Shown here piece by piece: positions 1-9,300 of a stretch of DNA of 64,000 nucleotides; positions within the stretch are counted from its first letter, which is position 1; the number at the start of each line of letters is the position of its first letter. Origin of the DNA: JANQOH01 sp965243325 (GTDB taxonomy: Bacteria; Pseudomonadota; Alphaproteobacteria; UBA7887); assembly GCA_965243325.1 (NCBI GenBank), contig CBDEUQ010000003.1, positions 3,162,001 to 3,226,000 on the forward strand. Direction: 5' to 3'. The position numbers were made by a program, and so were the translations under genes. Below the pieces are notes generated by a model that was not told the DNA's origin, did no database searches, and was given only the letters and a program-made list of their open reading frames with translations.

Positions 1-2
1 CG

Positions 3-599
3 GATCAGATCCTGGAAGGGGTCTATAGGTCCCCAGAGTTGCGCCGCGAGATCGGCGACCTCCTGGAAATCCTTGCTGACCGAATTCGCACGGTTGCTCA
101 GCCGCTTGACCCTGCCAGTGACGTCCCCCTGGCAAGCCACGCCACCTATTCCCTTGCGGAAATCGTTGCTGCACATGGACACACCGATAAGCGTGGTGCG
201 CTGGTACGTCCCCAGGGCGGGGTCCTTTGGAACAAGGCGACGCAGACCGATTTGCTGTTCGTCACGCTGGAGAAATCAGACAAGGACTACTCCCCGGCGA
301 CCCGCTACGCCGACTACCCGATCTCGCCGACCCTGTTTCACTGGGAGTCTCAGAACACGGCGTCACCGGATACGCCCACGGGACGCCGCTATATCGAGCA
401 ACCAGACCGAGGCACGAACGTCGTCCTGTTCGTGCGTGAACGCAAGAGGGATGGCCGGGGCGAAACTCTTCCCTACCAATGTCTGGGCCGTGCCCACTAC
501 CGAGGTCATGAGGCGGAACGACCCATGAAGATATTGTGGAAGCTGGAACGCCCCATGCCCGGGTGGCTCTATCAGGCGGGGAAAGTGGTCGCGGGTTGA
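3..599 (+). CDS. C-terminal part of a DUF3427-type DEAD/DEAH helicase (5' truncated by window)
   Basis: The frame is open from the window edge to a TGA at 597-599, so only the last about 198 residues are seen. They match the C-terminal DUF3427 module as I know it, with the signature LFHWESQNTASPDTPTGRRY near the middle followed by a strand-rich tail (VVLFVRERKRDG, CLGRAHY). This module usually ends large helicases of the type III restriction/SNF2-like superfamily that may also carry a phospholipase D-like nuclease domain; such proteins are frequent in defence islands. The helicase motifs would lie outside the window. The only internal start (TTG at 39) is probably not used. The family call is fairly secure; the full architecture is inference. 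Confidence 0.75.
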   Translation, partial: DQILEGVYRSPELRREIGDLLEILADRIRTVAQPLDPASDVPLASHATYSLAEIVAAHGHTDKRGALVRPQGGVLWNKATQTDLLFVTLEKSDKDYSPATRYADYPISPTLFHWESQNTASPDTPTGRRYIEQPDRGTNVVLFVRERKRDGRGETLPYQCLGRAHYRGHEAERPMKILWKLERPMPGWLYQAGKVVAG

Positions 600-1163
600 G
601 GCATATGTGTAGCACTCAGAATCGCCACGAGCGTCGACCCTATGCGGCGCAAGCCATAGGCATCGACGCGCGCTACATCGCCACTTCGCTCACCGGCCAG
701 TCCCGCCGTCTCTACGAGGGGGCCTGCTGCGCCCACGGCCGGGCGGAGACCCCTCACCTCCGACACCGGCAATCTCGAATCCCGGAACCGTGAAGGCGCC
801 GAATAGAAGCCCTGACCTGTGCCGCAATGCACCGACATTCGAAACGCGCCGACCGGTGGAGGCTGGTCACCGGTGCCCTGGACGTTGGCGGTGCCTTTGT
901 CGTCGGCGCTCCCGGCCCGAGTCCGGCGGACGGGGACGACAGCCCGCTGCTCTACGTCCCACCGGCCTTCGCCTCTGGACAGCGCCCGCGATCGGCATCA
1001 TCTACGCGAATATCGGCGTCTTCGGCAGGCGCGCCGGCCCGCCCGATGGCGGGGTGGCTCGACTGCGGGGTGAGCCGGCGGCTGTCCGGCCGCGCGGGAG
1101 TGCCGTGCAACGCGGACGGGGCGAACGCCTGATCTGAACGGGGTTTGGCAAGGCATCGGGGGC
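600..1163. other. Intergenic region, no supported gene
   Basis: About 560 bases between the helicase tail and putA. Short frames exist on both strands, but none has a convincing ribosome binding site, domain or codon pattern, and a very long minus-strand frame entering here is antisense to putA. I see no terminator hairpin or repeat that I would defend. Confidence 0.4.
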
Positions 1164-4100
1164 ATGCGGTTCGTCTTTTCGGAGCCTGTCAAGCCGGTGG
1201 ATGCGCTGCGCGCGCGCATCCGCGCCGCCTGCGACGGCGACGAGACCGACGCGGTACGGTCGTTGCTCGACCAAGCCGCGTTGACGGCCGCGGAGGCGGA
1301 AGGGGCGGAAACGAAAGCGCGCGAGCTCGTCGCGCATGTCCGGACGGAGCGCCGGAAGGCCGGCGGCGTCGACGCCCTCCTGCATACCTACGACCTCTCG
1401 ACCCGGGAGGGCGTGGCGCTGATGTGCCTGGCCGAAGCGCTGCTGCGGGTTCCCGACCCGGCGACCGCGGAGCGGCTGATCCGCGACAAGATCGGCGGCG
1501 CCGACTGGCGGCGGCATGTGGGCGACAGCGAGTCGCTGTTCGTCAACGCGTCGACCTGGGGCCTGATGCTGACCGGGCGCATCGTCGGCCTCGATCCTGA
1601 CGAGGGCGTCGGCGGGCTGCTCGCCCGTATGGTCAACCGGCTGGGCGAGCCGGTCATCCGTGAGGCGATGGTCCACGCCATGCGGGTTGTCGGCCAGCAG
1701 TTCGTCATGGGACGCGGCATCGGGGAGGCGCTGGACCGCGCACGCCGGGCGCCGGACGCGCTTTATTCCTTCGACATGCTCGGCGAAGCCGCGCGCACGG
1801 CGGAAGACGCGGCGCGCTATCTGCAGGCCTACCGCCATGCGATCGACGCCGTCGGCACGGCAGCGGCCGGGGTGCCCTCTGCCGACCCGGGGGTTTCCGT
1901 GAAGCTGTCGGCTCTTCACCCGCGCTACGAGGCGGCGCAGCGCGGCCGGGTGCTGCGCGAGCTCGTCCCGCGCTTCGTCGATCTTGCATCGCGCGCCCGC
2001 GCCCGCGGCGTGGCGCTCACGATGGACGCGGAGGAGGCGGCCCGCCTCGACCTGTCGCTCGAGGTCTTCGAGGCGGCCTCCCGCGCACCCTCCCTCGACG
2101 GATGGGACGGCGTCGGGCTCGCCGTGCAGGCCTACCAGAAGCGCGCCGTTCATGTGATCGAATGGCTCGGAGAACTGGCCGATGAAACGGGGCGGCGGAT
2201 CCCCGTCCGCCTGGTCAAGGGCGCCTATTGGGATACCGAGATAAAGCGTGCCCAGGAACGGGGCCTGGCGGGGTTTCCGGTGTTCACCCGCAAGGCGTCC
2301 ACGGACGTGTCCTACATCGCCTGCGCCCGGTTTCTCCTGGCGAAGCCGGCGCGCTTCTACCCGCAATTCGCAACCCACAACGCCCACACCCTGGCGACCG
2401 TCCTGGTCCTGGCCGGCGACGAACGGGACGACTTCGAGTTTCAGCGCCTCCACGGCATGGGAGAGGCGCTGTACCGCGAGGCCGCCGCGGGTGGCGGCGG
2501 CCGTATCCGCTGCCGCGTCTACGCGCCGGTGGGAAGCCACGAGGAGCTGCTCTCCTACCTGGTTCGACGCCTGCTGGAGAACGGCGCCAATACGTCCTTC
2601 GTGAACCGCGTCACCGACGACGCCCTCCCCGTGGACGCGCTGATCGAGAACCCGGTGGATGCGGTGCGGGAAGCGAAGCGGATACCGCATCCGGGGATCG
2701 CATCGCCCGCTGCGCTCTACGGTCCGGCGCGCCGCAATGCGCGGGGCCTCGACCTCGATGACATGGGCACGCTGAAACGGCTCGCGGTCGAAATGGCGGA
2801 CGCCACGGCCGGCATGCCCTGGCGCGCCGAACCGACCGGCGGCACGCCGGGCGGACGGGCGCGCGACATCGTGAACCCCGCGGACAGGCGCCAGGTCGTG
2901 GGCGAAGCGGTCGAGGCCGACGAGACCCAGTTGGAGGCCGCGCTCGCGGCTGCGGCGAACGCCGCGCCCGAATGGTCGGCGGAACCCGCCGGCGATCGGG
3001 CCGCCTGTCTGGAGCGTGCGGCCGACCTCCTGGAGGCGAACATGGCCGAGGCTCTGGCCATCGCGGTCCTGGAGGCCGGCAAGACGCTGGCCGACGGGGT
3101 CGCGGAGGTGCGCGAGGCGGTGGATTTCTGCCGCTACTACGCGATGCGGACGCGCGCCGATTTCGCGGCTCCCGCCGAGCTGCCTGGACCGACCGGCGAA
3201 ACCAACCGCATCGCGCTTTGCGGGCGCGGCGTCTTCGCCTGCATCTCGCCGTGGAACTTCCCGCTCGCCATCTTCTGCGGCCAGGCGGCGGCCGCGCTTG
3301 CCGCCGGCAATGCGGTCGTCGCCAAGCCCGCGGAACAGACGCCGCTGATGGCCGCCTTTGCCACCGGCCTGTTGCATCGCGCAGGAATCCCGCGCGACGC
3401 GTTGCAGCTGCTGCCGGGAACCGGCGAGGAGGTCGGTGCCAGGCTGGTCGCAGACCCCCGCATCGACGGGGTCGCCTTCACCGGCTCGACGGAAACCGCC
3501 AGGGCGATCAACCGCAGCCTCGCAGCCCGCGAAGGTCCGATCGTGCCGCTGATCGCCGAGACCGGCGGCCAGAACGCCATGATCGTCGATTCGACGGCAC
3601 TGCCGGAACAAGTGACGGCGGACGTCATCCACTCCGCGTTCAACAGCGCCGGCCAGCGCTGCTCGGCACTGCGCGTACTGTGCCTGCAGGAAGACACCGC
3701 CGAACGCATCATCGCGATGCTGACCGGCGCCATGGCGGAGCTGAAGATCGGCGACCCCGCGCTGATCGAGACCGATGTCGGCCCGGTCATCGACGAGGAT
3801 GCGCGGAGGGCGGTCGAGGACCACGTCGCGCGGATGGCGCGCGAGGCGCGCATCCTCCACCGCTGCACGCTCGAAGACGACACCGGCCGCGGCAGCTTCG
3901 TCGCGCCGGCCCTCGTCGAGATCGACCGGATCTCCGTGCTCGAGCGCGAAGTGTTCGGCCCGGTCGTGCACGTCCTCAGATTTCGGCGCGACCGGCTGGA
4001 AGCGCTGATCGACGAGATCGAGGCGACCGGCTACGGGCTGACGCTCGGCATTCACAGCCGCATCGATTCCGTGGCGCGGCGGATCGCGGCGCGCGCCCGC

Positions 4101-4304
4101 GTGGGCAACATCTACGTCAACCGCAACATGGTCGGTGCCGTCGTGGGCAGCCAGCCGTTCGGCGGCGAGGGCTTGTCGGGGACCGGTCCGAAGGCCGGCG
4201 GCCCGCGCTACCTGCATCGCTTCGCCGTCGAGCGCGTGGTCTCCACCGACACCACCGCGGCCGGCGGCAACGCCGCGCTCATGGCGCTGGGAGACGCGCC
4301 GTGA
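1164..4304 (+). CDS. putA: Bifunctional proline dehydrogenase / glutamate-semialdehyde dehydrogenase (PutA)
   Basis: 1046 residues. It oxidises proline to glutamate in two steps, first with FAD and then with NAD, at the inner face of the membrane. The proline dehydrogenase barrel (about residues 130-440) shows YQKRA, VKGAYWDTE, FATHNAHT, RLHGMGEALY and RVYAPVGSHEELL. The aldehyde dehydrogenase domain (about 540-1000) shows SPWNFPLAIF, FTGST, the general base Glu799 in IAETGG and the nucleophile Cys833 in NSAGQRCSAL. There is no N-terminal ribbon-helix-helix, so this is a short, non-DNA-binding PutA and should not repress its own gene. The length suits that class. The ATG at 1164 is the first in frame near the conserved start; no strong SD precedes it. 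The gene appears to be monocistronic. Confidence 0.97.
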   Translation: MRFVFSEPVKPVDALRARIRAACDGDETDAVRSLLDQAALTAAEAEGAETKARELVAHVRTERRKAGGVDALLHTYDLSTREGVALMCLAEALLRVPDPATAERLIRDKIGGADWRRHVGDSESLFVNASTWGLMLTGRIVGLDPDEGVGGLLARMVNRLGEPVIREAMVHAMRVVGQQFVMGRGIGEALDRARRAPDALYSFDMLGEAARTAEDAARYLQAYRHAIDAVGTAAAGVPSADPGVSVKLSALHPRYEAAQRGRVLRELVPRFVDLASRARARGVALTMDAEEAARLDLSLEVFEAASRAPSLDGWDGVGLAVQAYQKRAVHVIEWLGELADETGRRIPVRLVKGAYWDTEIKRAQERGLAGFPVFTRKASTDVSYIACARFLLAKPARFYPQFATHNAHTLATVLVLAGDERDDFEFQRLHGMGEALYREAAAGGGGRIRCRVYAPVGSHEELLSYLVRRLLENGANTSFVNRVTDDALPVDALIENPVDAVREAKRIPHPGIASPAALYGPARRNARGLDLDDMGTLKRLAVEMADATAGMPWRAEPTGGTPGGRARDIVNPADRRQVVGEAVEADETQLEAALAAAANAAPEWSAEPAGDRAACLERAADLLEANMAEALAIAVLEAGKTLADGVAEVREAVDFCRYYAMRTRADFAAPAELPGPTGETNRIALCGRGVFACISPWNFPLAIFCGQAAAALAAGNAVVAKPAEQTPLMAAFATGLLHRAGIPRDALQLLPGTGEEVGARLVADPRIDGVAFTGSTETARAINRSLAAREGPIVPLIAETGGQNAMIVDSTALPEQVTADVIHSAFNSAGQRCSALRVLCLQEDTAERIIAMLTGAMAELKIGDPALIETDVGPVIDEDARRAVEDHVARMAREARILHRCTLEDDTGRGSFVAPALVEIDRISVLEREVFGPVVHVLRFRRDRLEALIDEIEATGYGLTLGIHSRIDSVARRIAARARVGNIYVNRNMVGAVVGSQPFGGEGLSGTGPKAGGPRYLHRFAVERVVSTDTTAAGGNAALMALGDAP

Positions 4305-4389
4305 GCGGGGAGCGGGGCCGAAAAACGCCGGGAAAGCCGGAACACGTCCGGCCATGAACCTGACCGAACGCCAACGGCGCGTCCTCCCC

Positions 4390-4413
4390 GATGGACTTGG
4401 CGATGGACTTGGC
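4390..4413. repeat. Perfect 12-bp tandem duplication
   Basis: GATGGACTTGGC occurs twice head to tail, followed by GATGAG, in the non-coding DNA after putA. It is probably a slippage product. Confidence 0.6.
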
Positions 4414-4495
4414 GATGAGCTGCTTCTCTATCCTGCTCTCACGCCTGATCGAGCGGCGCCTCTCCGGCCAATTGCGCGAACGCCCTGTGAGCGGC

Positions 4496-4549
4496 TGTCA
4501 ATTCCGACCGAAAATTGCTCATTTGTGCCGACCGAAAATTGCACATTTG
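4496..4549. repeat. IS21-like terminal end with two tandem binding-site-like repeats, transposase absent
   Basis: After TGTCA at 4496 comes CCGACCGAAAATTGCTCATTTG at 4504-4525 and then a near-identical copy, differing only by CA for TC after TTGC, at 4528-4549; the period is 24 bp. IS21-family ends begin with TG and carry short tandem transposase-binding repeats of this kind, so I read this as one abandoned IS21 end. No istA or istB frame is present on either side, and I find no partner end nearby. It sits where GC content falls into the accessory stretch. Confidence 0.5.
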
Positions 4550-4755
4550 AGCATGCGGTCGGGCGACGGTTGCGGTGTTTGGCGTGTTGGTCCGGGCGGA
4601 GCTGTGGGTAACCGGGTTGGCGCAGCGACCGGCGAGTGAAATCCCGGGCTCGACAAGGCGAACGCCCCTGGCCCGATAGACGTGCTGAGCGCGGCGGTGA
4701 TTGCCGCTTCAATCAGCCGCCCATCGCGGCAATCCGCGAAGCGAGGTCATCTCAC

Positions 4756-5361
4756 GTGTCCATGACCATCAGCAATCATACCCATCAACTTCTCGTACAA
4801 TCCAACAAACTGAGCAAATGGTTGGATGCCCAGATCGACGGACTGGAAATCGCCTCCAGTTTTCGTTTCCGAGCTGCTGGAGCCTGTCTCGATTTGGCGA
4901 TGGAACATCAAAAGGCAATAGCATTGCTAGTCTCAAGCCATCTATACGGAGCAGCGTTCTGCCTAATGCGGCCGCTTTGCGAGTCATATGTTAGAGGCGT
5001 TTGGCTCCACAAATGCGCGACAGAAAGAGATCTAAGGAGTTTCGAGAATGAAAAAGTTCCTCAATTTAACGACCTCATAAAGGCAGTGGAAATACTCGAT
5101 AGTCATCGAGATGGTACACTTTCAAGAATGAAAGCAAGTAGCTGGGCCGTAATGAGCAGTCTTGTACACTCCGGATTCCAACAGGTAGTACATCGTCAAA
5201 CCGAAACGTCAATCGAACCGAGCTACAGCGACGATAAAATTCAACAAATGATAAACTTTGCAAATGCGTTTTCGTGTCTTGCCGCAATTGCAATTTGTAA
5301 TCTATCCGGTGACACTGAAACTGCCTATCGTATACTGCAAAGCGTCAAAGACCGTTTCTAG
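4756..5361 (+). CDS. Conserved protein of unknown function (resembles DUF6988-type proteins)
   Basis: 201 residues from GTG 4756, chosen because GCGAGG lies nine bases upstream; ATG 4762 is an alternative, and the frame is open to 4636. The protein is largely helical and soluble, with a central RPLCESYVRGVWL and FENEKVPQFNDLIKAVE, then an SSLVHSGFQQ segment. This resembles a small family that I associate with DUF6988 and with HEPN-like helical proteins, but I cannot assign a function. Base composition is clearly AT-richer than putA, which suggests transfer. It converges with the OLD-family gene (54-base gap), so the two need not share a promoter but may have arrived together. Confidence 0.65.
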   Translation: MSMTISNHTHQLLVQSNKLSKWLDAQIDGLEIASSFRFRAAGACLDLAMEHQKAIALLVSSHLYGAAFCLMRPLCESYVRGVWLHKCATERDLRSFENEKVPQFNDLIKAVEILDSHRDGTLSRMKASSWAVMSSLVHSGFQQVVHRQTETSIEPSYSDDKIQQMINFANAFSCLAAIAICNLSGDTETAYRILQSVKDRF

Positions 5362-5415
5362 CAATCGTTCTGCAAAGCTAGAAGACGCACGTCTCCTCGA
5401 TCTCTGACACCCGTG

Positions 5416-7461
5416 TCACGATCTTTCATCGAACCCCGAATTGATGGCCTCCACGAGTGCCGCTGCTCTCTCCCGAGTTACCTCCGGCACGGAGCTTGCG
5501 TCCTTGCCCCATGCATCTATCAGAGCGAGTGCGGCAGCCGCTTTTTCAGCGATTCCAAACCTCCCAAGGCCTAGACGGTCAAACACCATTTTCATTGCTT
5601 TGACGTTGGTCGCGGCATGCAGCTCGTCTTCGCTCAACGCGAACTCGTGACCGCTCCCCTTCACGGCGTCAGCGTAAACATCGCGTGGCACTAGGTCCTC
5701 GATCGTGGCCTCAGCGAGATTCAGTGCACCTCCGAGCATGAGAACGGAAGACTCGCCATGGAATACGTCGTTCATCCGGCTTGCCGCCTGGTGACCTTCC
5801 CTGTCGCTGTCAAGCAAAACCATTAGCTGCCGTTCCCTCACGCCGGTCGACGCAACCATGATCGACGCAAGAGGCATAAGCCGGGACGTGCCGCCCGCAG
5901 GGATTAGAATGGTGTCTTCATGTAGCACAGCTTCGGATCGCAATGTCGGGAGGCAGGCGCTTAGCGTTGTGATCAGCCAGTAGTCCGTCATCCCCTCAAC
6001 GATAACGGACCTCTTCCCGAGAAAGAGCGTTTGAGCAATCGAGTAACCGAGCGCGGCTTGGACCGGGAACAAGGTGTCACGGTCGCCAGTGGGTCTTACG
6101 TCGTTCGAGACGCGCGTCTTCTGAGGCTCCGGCCCGTCTAAATGAACCGTTCTGACGCGCTCAAGATGTTTGCCGTCAACAAGAAAAGGCAGATGAGTGC
6201 TGTAAAGAAGTTGGTTCTCCGCCGATATCCGCTCAAACAGGTCAATCAGCTTAGTTTGCAAGGTCGGATGAAGGTGAAGCCCTGGCTCGTCCAACAAGAG
6301 TATCGCTCCCTTGTGGGCTTTTTTTGATTCAACAAGAAACACGAGATAGAAGGAGAAAAACCACTGAAAGCCATGGCTGCGTTCCTCGAACGGAATAGGA
6401 AATTCATTGTGCTGATCCGACACTTTAAGCACCAAGTTTTCGCCGTCCGCATCAAAGTGAAATTTATGTCGTTTCTCGGTCCACCAATTCACCCAGTCAC
6501 CTGTCAGGGAGAATGAGGCCGAATCCAACAATGCGCGGCGCTTCTCTTGTCGACGATAGATCTCGTCATCGCTTTCCCCATCTTCTTGCGGTTTACCTAG
6601 CTCTAGAATCTCCTGCGGTTCAAGGCCGCTCCACTCAAACAATGCCATTTGCGTTCTGGTCCGCGGACTGCCGTCCGCCGCCGTTCTCAGATACGTCGGC
6701 AGATGTATTCTCGTCTCCAACTGTCCGTAATTGTCAAAATAGATAAATATGGGGAGATTCCTTTCTGCCCATGCTCGAACAGCCTCCATCGGGTCGCCCT
6801 TTCTTGCTCGCGCGACAATCTCTGAGAACTCTTCTCGTTCGGTACTCGCAATATCTTCGCGAGCAGCATCGGCACCGATCCAGTTTGATATCTCAGCCTC
6901 AATACTCTCAAGCGCATCTACGGTCGTTGCTTCCCAAAGAGGTGCGCTCTCTTCAAGTCGTTCAAGACCAGTCGCACAAGCCGCACGTACGGAATCCTCC
7001 TGTTCGGACGATTTTTCCTCTATCGCATCAATCAATCGCTCGACGATCGCGCGGACCTTCAATCCTGTACCAGAAGGTTCAAAGTCCTTGATATCAATCT
7101 CTTGCCGAATCTGGTCCTCGCCTTCATAGGAAGTGGTGTAAACGACAGAGGCCAGCTCGGCGGTACCCACATGACCAACCTCCGCGCCTAGTTCTTCAGC
7201 TTCCTTCGAGGATAGAGAAAATTCCAGAACGGTGACTTTCTGTGAGGACTTGCGATCCCTCGAATACCTATCCCGAGGATAGTCGTAGAGTTTGTCAAAC
7301 CTGGCAGTGGCAACATTACGCGTTTTCCACATTGCCTTCAGAACGGCGGTCTTTCCACTCTCGTTCTTGCCTACCAACGCTGTAACGCGTTGGTCGACCT
7401 TCACGCTGTCCGTGTCGGCTATCACTTTGTAGTTCTTTATTTGAAACTTCGCGAGTTCCAT
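5416..7461 (-). CDS. OLD-family ATP-dependent endonuclease (AAA ATPase plus TOPRIM)
   Basis: 681 residues. The ATG at 7461 is preferred over the upstream frame start at 7530 because GAGG lies just upstream and MELAKFQIKNYK is the usual start of the family. The N-terminal ABC/SMC-like ATPase has Walker A GKNESGKT (residues 31-38), Walker B LLLDEP around Asp391 and a YSTHLPFLV segment. The C-terminal TOPRIM nuclease has VIVEGMTDYW (Glu near 489) and LLDSDREG (near 550), the expected metal ligands. OLD proteins, like P2 Old and GajA of Gabija, are DNA nucleases with anti-phage roles. No UvrD-like GajB gene is adjacent, so this looks like a stand-alone class 1 OLD. Its lower GC implies horizontal origin. 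Defence is inferred from the family. Confidence 0.88.
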   Translation of the reverse strand: MELAKFQIKNYKVIADTDSVKVDQRVTALVGKNESGKTAVLKAMWKTRNVATARFDKLYDYPRDRYSRDRKSSQKVTVLEFSLSSKEAEELGAEVGHVGTAELASVVYTTSYEGEDQIRQEIDIKDFEPSGTGLKVRAIVERLIDAIEEKSSEQEDSVRAACATGLERLEESAPLWEATTVDALESIEAEISNWIGADAAREDIASTEREEFSEIVARARKGDPMEAVRAWAERNLPIFIYFDNYGQLETRIHLPTYLRTAADGSPRTRTQMALFEWSGLEPQEILELGKPQEDGESDDEIYRRQEKRRALLDSASFSLTGDWVNWWTEKRHKFHFDADGENLVLKVSDQHNEFPIPFEERSHGFQWFFSFYLVFLVESKKAHKGAILLLDEPGLHLHPTLQTKLIDLFERISAENQLLYSTHLPFLVDGKHLERVRTVHLDGPEPQKTRVSNDVRPTGDRDTLFPVQAALGYSIAQTLFLGKRSVIVEGMTDYWLITTLSACLPTLRSEAVLHEDTILIPAGGTSRLMPLASIMVASTGVRERQLMVLLDSDREGHQAASRMNDVFHGESSVLMLGGALNLAEATIEDLVPRDVYADAVKGSGHEFALSEDELHAATNVKAMKMVFDRLGLGRFGIAEKAAAALALIDAWGKDASSVPEVTRERAAALVEAINSGFDERS

Positions 7462-8051
7462 TACGTTTCCTCTGTTTCCGGTTATCTTACTGAGGGCGTA
7501 GATGGAGGGAGCGACCTTCAGCACCCGCATCCACGAAACCAGACAGCCAACTGCCCGCCGGAATCATTTATACCGCCGCAATCCCAAATCGACCGACAAC
7601 GCATCCTTTGGATTGTCTCCGGCTGATCATCAACCACCGGTAACGCTGCCCGCTGCCTTGTCCACTTGGTGGAGCGCACATCTTGAACGTGAACCCCACC
7701 GTGTAGCCCTTCCCTTAAACTTCTCCGGCCGATCATAACTGCCGTCCTTCGATCCACTACCATCCTCCCCGACGGATTTCGCCTTCGCAACTTCGGGTTG
7801 CCCCAATTCCCGTACACGATTTTGCCATGGAACTTGTGGTGCCTGAGTCCCAAACCATCCCGCGATATCGAGTCAGCGTACTCGGTGCCTCTACCCACCG
7901 CCAGATGGCCACGGGAAAAAAGCGCAACGCGATCCCATACATCTCGCGTAGGCCGCGTGGCCGATGCCACGCCCAGCCGGCAGTTCTGGGTTGACTGCAA
8001 CGCATTCGTTGTTTCATTTCGCGCGTGACGCTCATACTGAGGACACTGTCC
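7462..8051. other. Intergenic region with an unexplained minus-strand open frame
   Basis: About 590 bases between the OLD gene start and FitA. A minus-strand frame is open from about 8510 down to 7518. Its upper part is antisense to FitA/FitB. The lower part (about 8040-7518) has no domain or ribosome binding site that I recognise, so I do not call a gene. Confidence 0.35.
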
Positions 8052-8294
8052 ATGGCGAGCAACACCATCCGCAACCTCGACGACGGGCTGAAACGCAGGC
8101 TTCGCGTGCGCGCCGCCGAGAATGACCGTTCCATGGAAGAGAAAGCACGCGACATCCTGCGCCACACCGTCGGCCAGGCGCCGCCCCCGAAGGACCTTGG
8201 ACGCGCCATCCACGCGCGCATCGCTGCGCTCGGAGGCATCAAGCTCAAGCTTCCCGAGCGCGGCCCGATGCGGCCGCCGCCCGAGTTCGGCTGA
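8052..8294 (+). CDS. FitA-like ribbon-helix-helix antitoxin
   Basis: 80 residues. The start MASNTIRNLDDGLKRRLR is a typical ribbon-helix-helix, used both to bind the operator and to place the C-terminal arm over the toxin. The tail (LKLPERGPMRPPPEF) is the toxin-wrapping arm of FitA-type antitoxins. ATG 8052 is chosen because homology starts there, and the intact FitA at 59374 begins likewise. It sits ten bases before the cognate PIN toxin frame, which carries a stop codon, so this antitoxin may now have no active partner. Confidence 0.88.
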   Translation: MASNTIRNLDDGLKRRLRVRAAENDRSMEEKARDILRHTVGQAPPPKDLGRAIHARIAALGGIKLKLPERGPMRPPPEFG

Positions 8295-8304
8295 GCACCC
8301 CCGC

Positions 8305-8745
8305 ATGGTGGTCGAAGATACGAACGTGATCTCCGAGCTGATGCGCTCCACGCCCGCGCCCGCGCCCGCGGTCATGACGTGGTTCTCGCCACAGGACTCC
8401 GCCGAACTCCATCTGACTGCCGTCAGCGAGGCGGAGCTTCGCGCGGGCGCAGCGATCCCGCCCGCCGGCCGGCGCCGCGACCGCCTCGCCGCCGAAGTCG
8501 ACGCCATCATGCAGGAGGATTTCGCGGGGCGCGCGCTACCGTTCGACAGCGCCGCCGCCAGGGCCTATGCGGCGATCGCCGCCTCACGCCGCTCCGTTGG
8601 CCGCCCGATCCCGGAGGCGGACTGCTAGATCGCCGCCATCGCCCGCGCGAGGGACGCGGCGGTCGCCACTCGCAACGCCTCCGACTTCGAGCACTGCGGG
8701 ATTGCGGTAATCGACCCCTGGGCGGACGACCGCGCATCGCCCTGA
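8305..8745 (+). pseudogene. FitB-like PIN toxin interrupted by a nonsense codon
   Basis: The frame from ATG 8305 gives a PIN domain with DTNVISELM, EAELRAG and LPFDSAAARAYA, then reaches TAG at 8626-8628 right after PEADC. Reading through, the same frame continues as IAAIARARDAAVATRN and DFEHCGIAVIDPW to TGA at 8743-8745, which is exactly the normal C-terminus. The intact FitB at 59627 has Gln at the same place (SDCQIAAIAR), so one CAG-to-TAG change explains the break. The truncated product (107 residues) keeps the first catalytic Asp and Glu but loses the last conserved ATRN/D region, so it should be inactive unless the stop is suppressed. Confidence 0.88.
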
Positions 8746-8787
8746 CACCGCCCCGGCCCCCGTTTTCCCGCCGGCTCGCCGTCCGCG

Positions 8788-9015
8788 TCACTGCAGCGAT
8801 CCCTCAGTCCTGACGTGGTCGGCATCGAATCCGAGGTACCAGCTGAACAGCAGGCTCTTGTGTCGACCCGCCGTCTCCAGATCCTCGCCATCCCCCGCGC
8901 ACTCGATCAGGCCGAACCACCGGAGCGGCCGCAGCACGTGCCACGCGAACAGGACAGGCGCGATGCGTGTGGAGTTTCGCAGGATGGGGGTCAGTTTTCC
9001 ACGTTTAACAATATC
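8788..9015 (-). pseudogene. C-terminal fragment of an unrecognised protein
   Basis: The minus strand reads without interruption as a protein-like sequence (VLFAWHVLRPLRWFGLIE, then GRHKSLLFSWYLGFD) to TGA at 8788-8790, but there is no start codon. The pattern LRPLRWFGLxE with a terminal LF..L.FD is familiar to me as the end of larger bacterial proteins, though I cannot name the family. It lies in the same frame as, and directly after the stop of, the HicB-like frame at 9016. It is most simply a gene remnant. Confidence 0.35.
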
Positions 9016-9300
9016 TCACACAGCACCGTCCTCGACCAACAGCTCCCGGCTGAGCGCCCGCACGGCCTCGCGGATGCGGTTCGCGGAACTGCGGTGGCGC
9101 GGATCGAGCATCCTGCGCACGGCTTTCTCATCGATGCCGAGGCGGGCGGCCAGCGCCACACGGGTCGTCCCGGTCTCGCTAAGCGCCACTGCCAGTCCTG
9201 CCCCCACCGCGGTGTCGGCGCGCACGAAGACAAGATACTCGTCCAGTTCGAGCAAGCAGTGGAAAGGTCCCGCCGGAGGGTGCAACCTTGAAACCATCAT
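9016..9300 (-). CDS. HicB-like antitoxin remnant with XRE-type C-terminus
   Basis: The last 55 or so of 94 residues (ALSETGTTRVALAARLGIDE, then KAVRRMLDPRH and a basic-acidic helix) match the DNA-binding C-terminus of HicB-type antitoxins. The first 40 residues (HPPAGPFHCLLELDEYLVF) do not form the usual HicB partial RNase-H fold, and no hicA is seen beside it. It is probably a decayed or chimeric antitoxin, but it could still be translated as a small DNA-binding protein. The start is uncertain. Confidence 0.45.
   Translation of the reverse strand: MMVSRLHPPAGPFHCLLELDEYLVFVRADTAVGAGLAVALSETGTTRVALAARLGIDEKAVRRMLDPRHRSSANRIREAVRALSRELLVEDGAV

Noticed and set aside
1002..4355. 1117-codon minus-strand frame opposite putA
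   Set aside because: Mirror of putA codon usage in a high-GC genome; composition is His/Arg/Asp-rich with no domain.
5416..7461. Gabija system (GajA plus GajB)
   Set aside because: No UvrD-like GajB is adjacent; the NERD-helicase 8 kb away belongs to another operon and has a different architecture.
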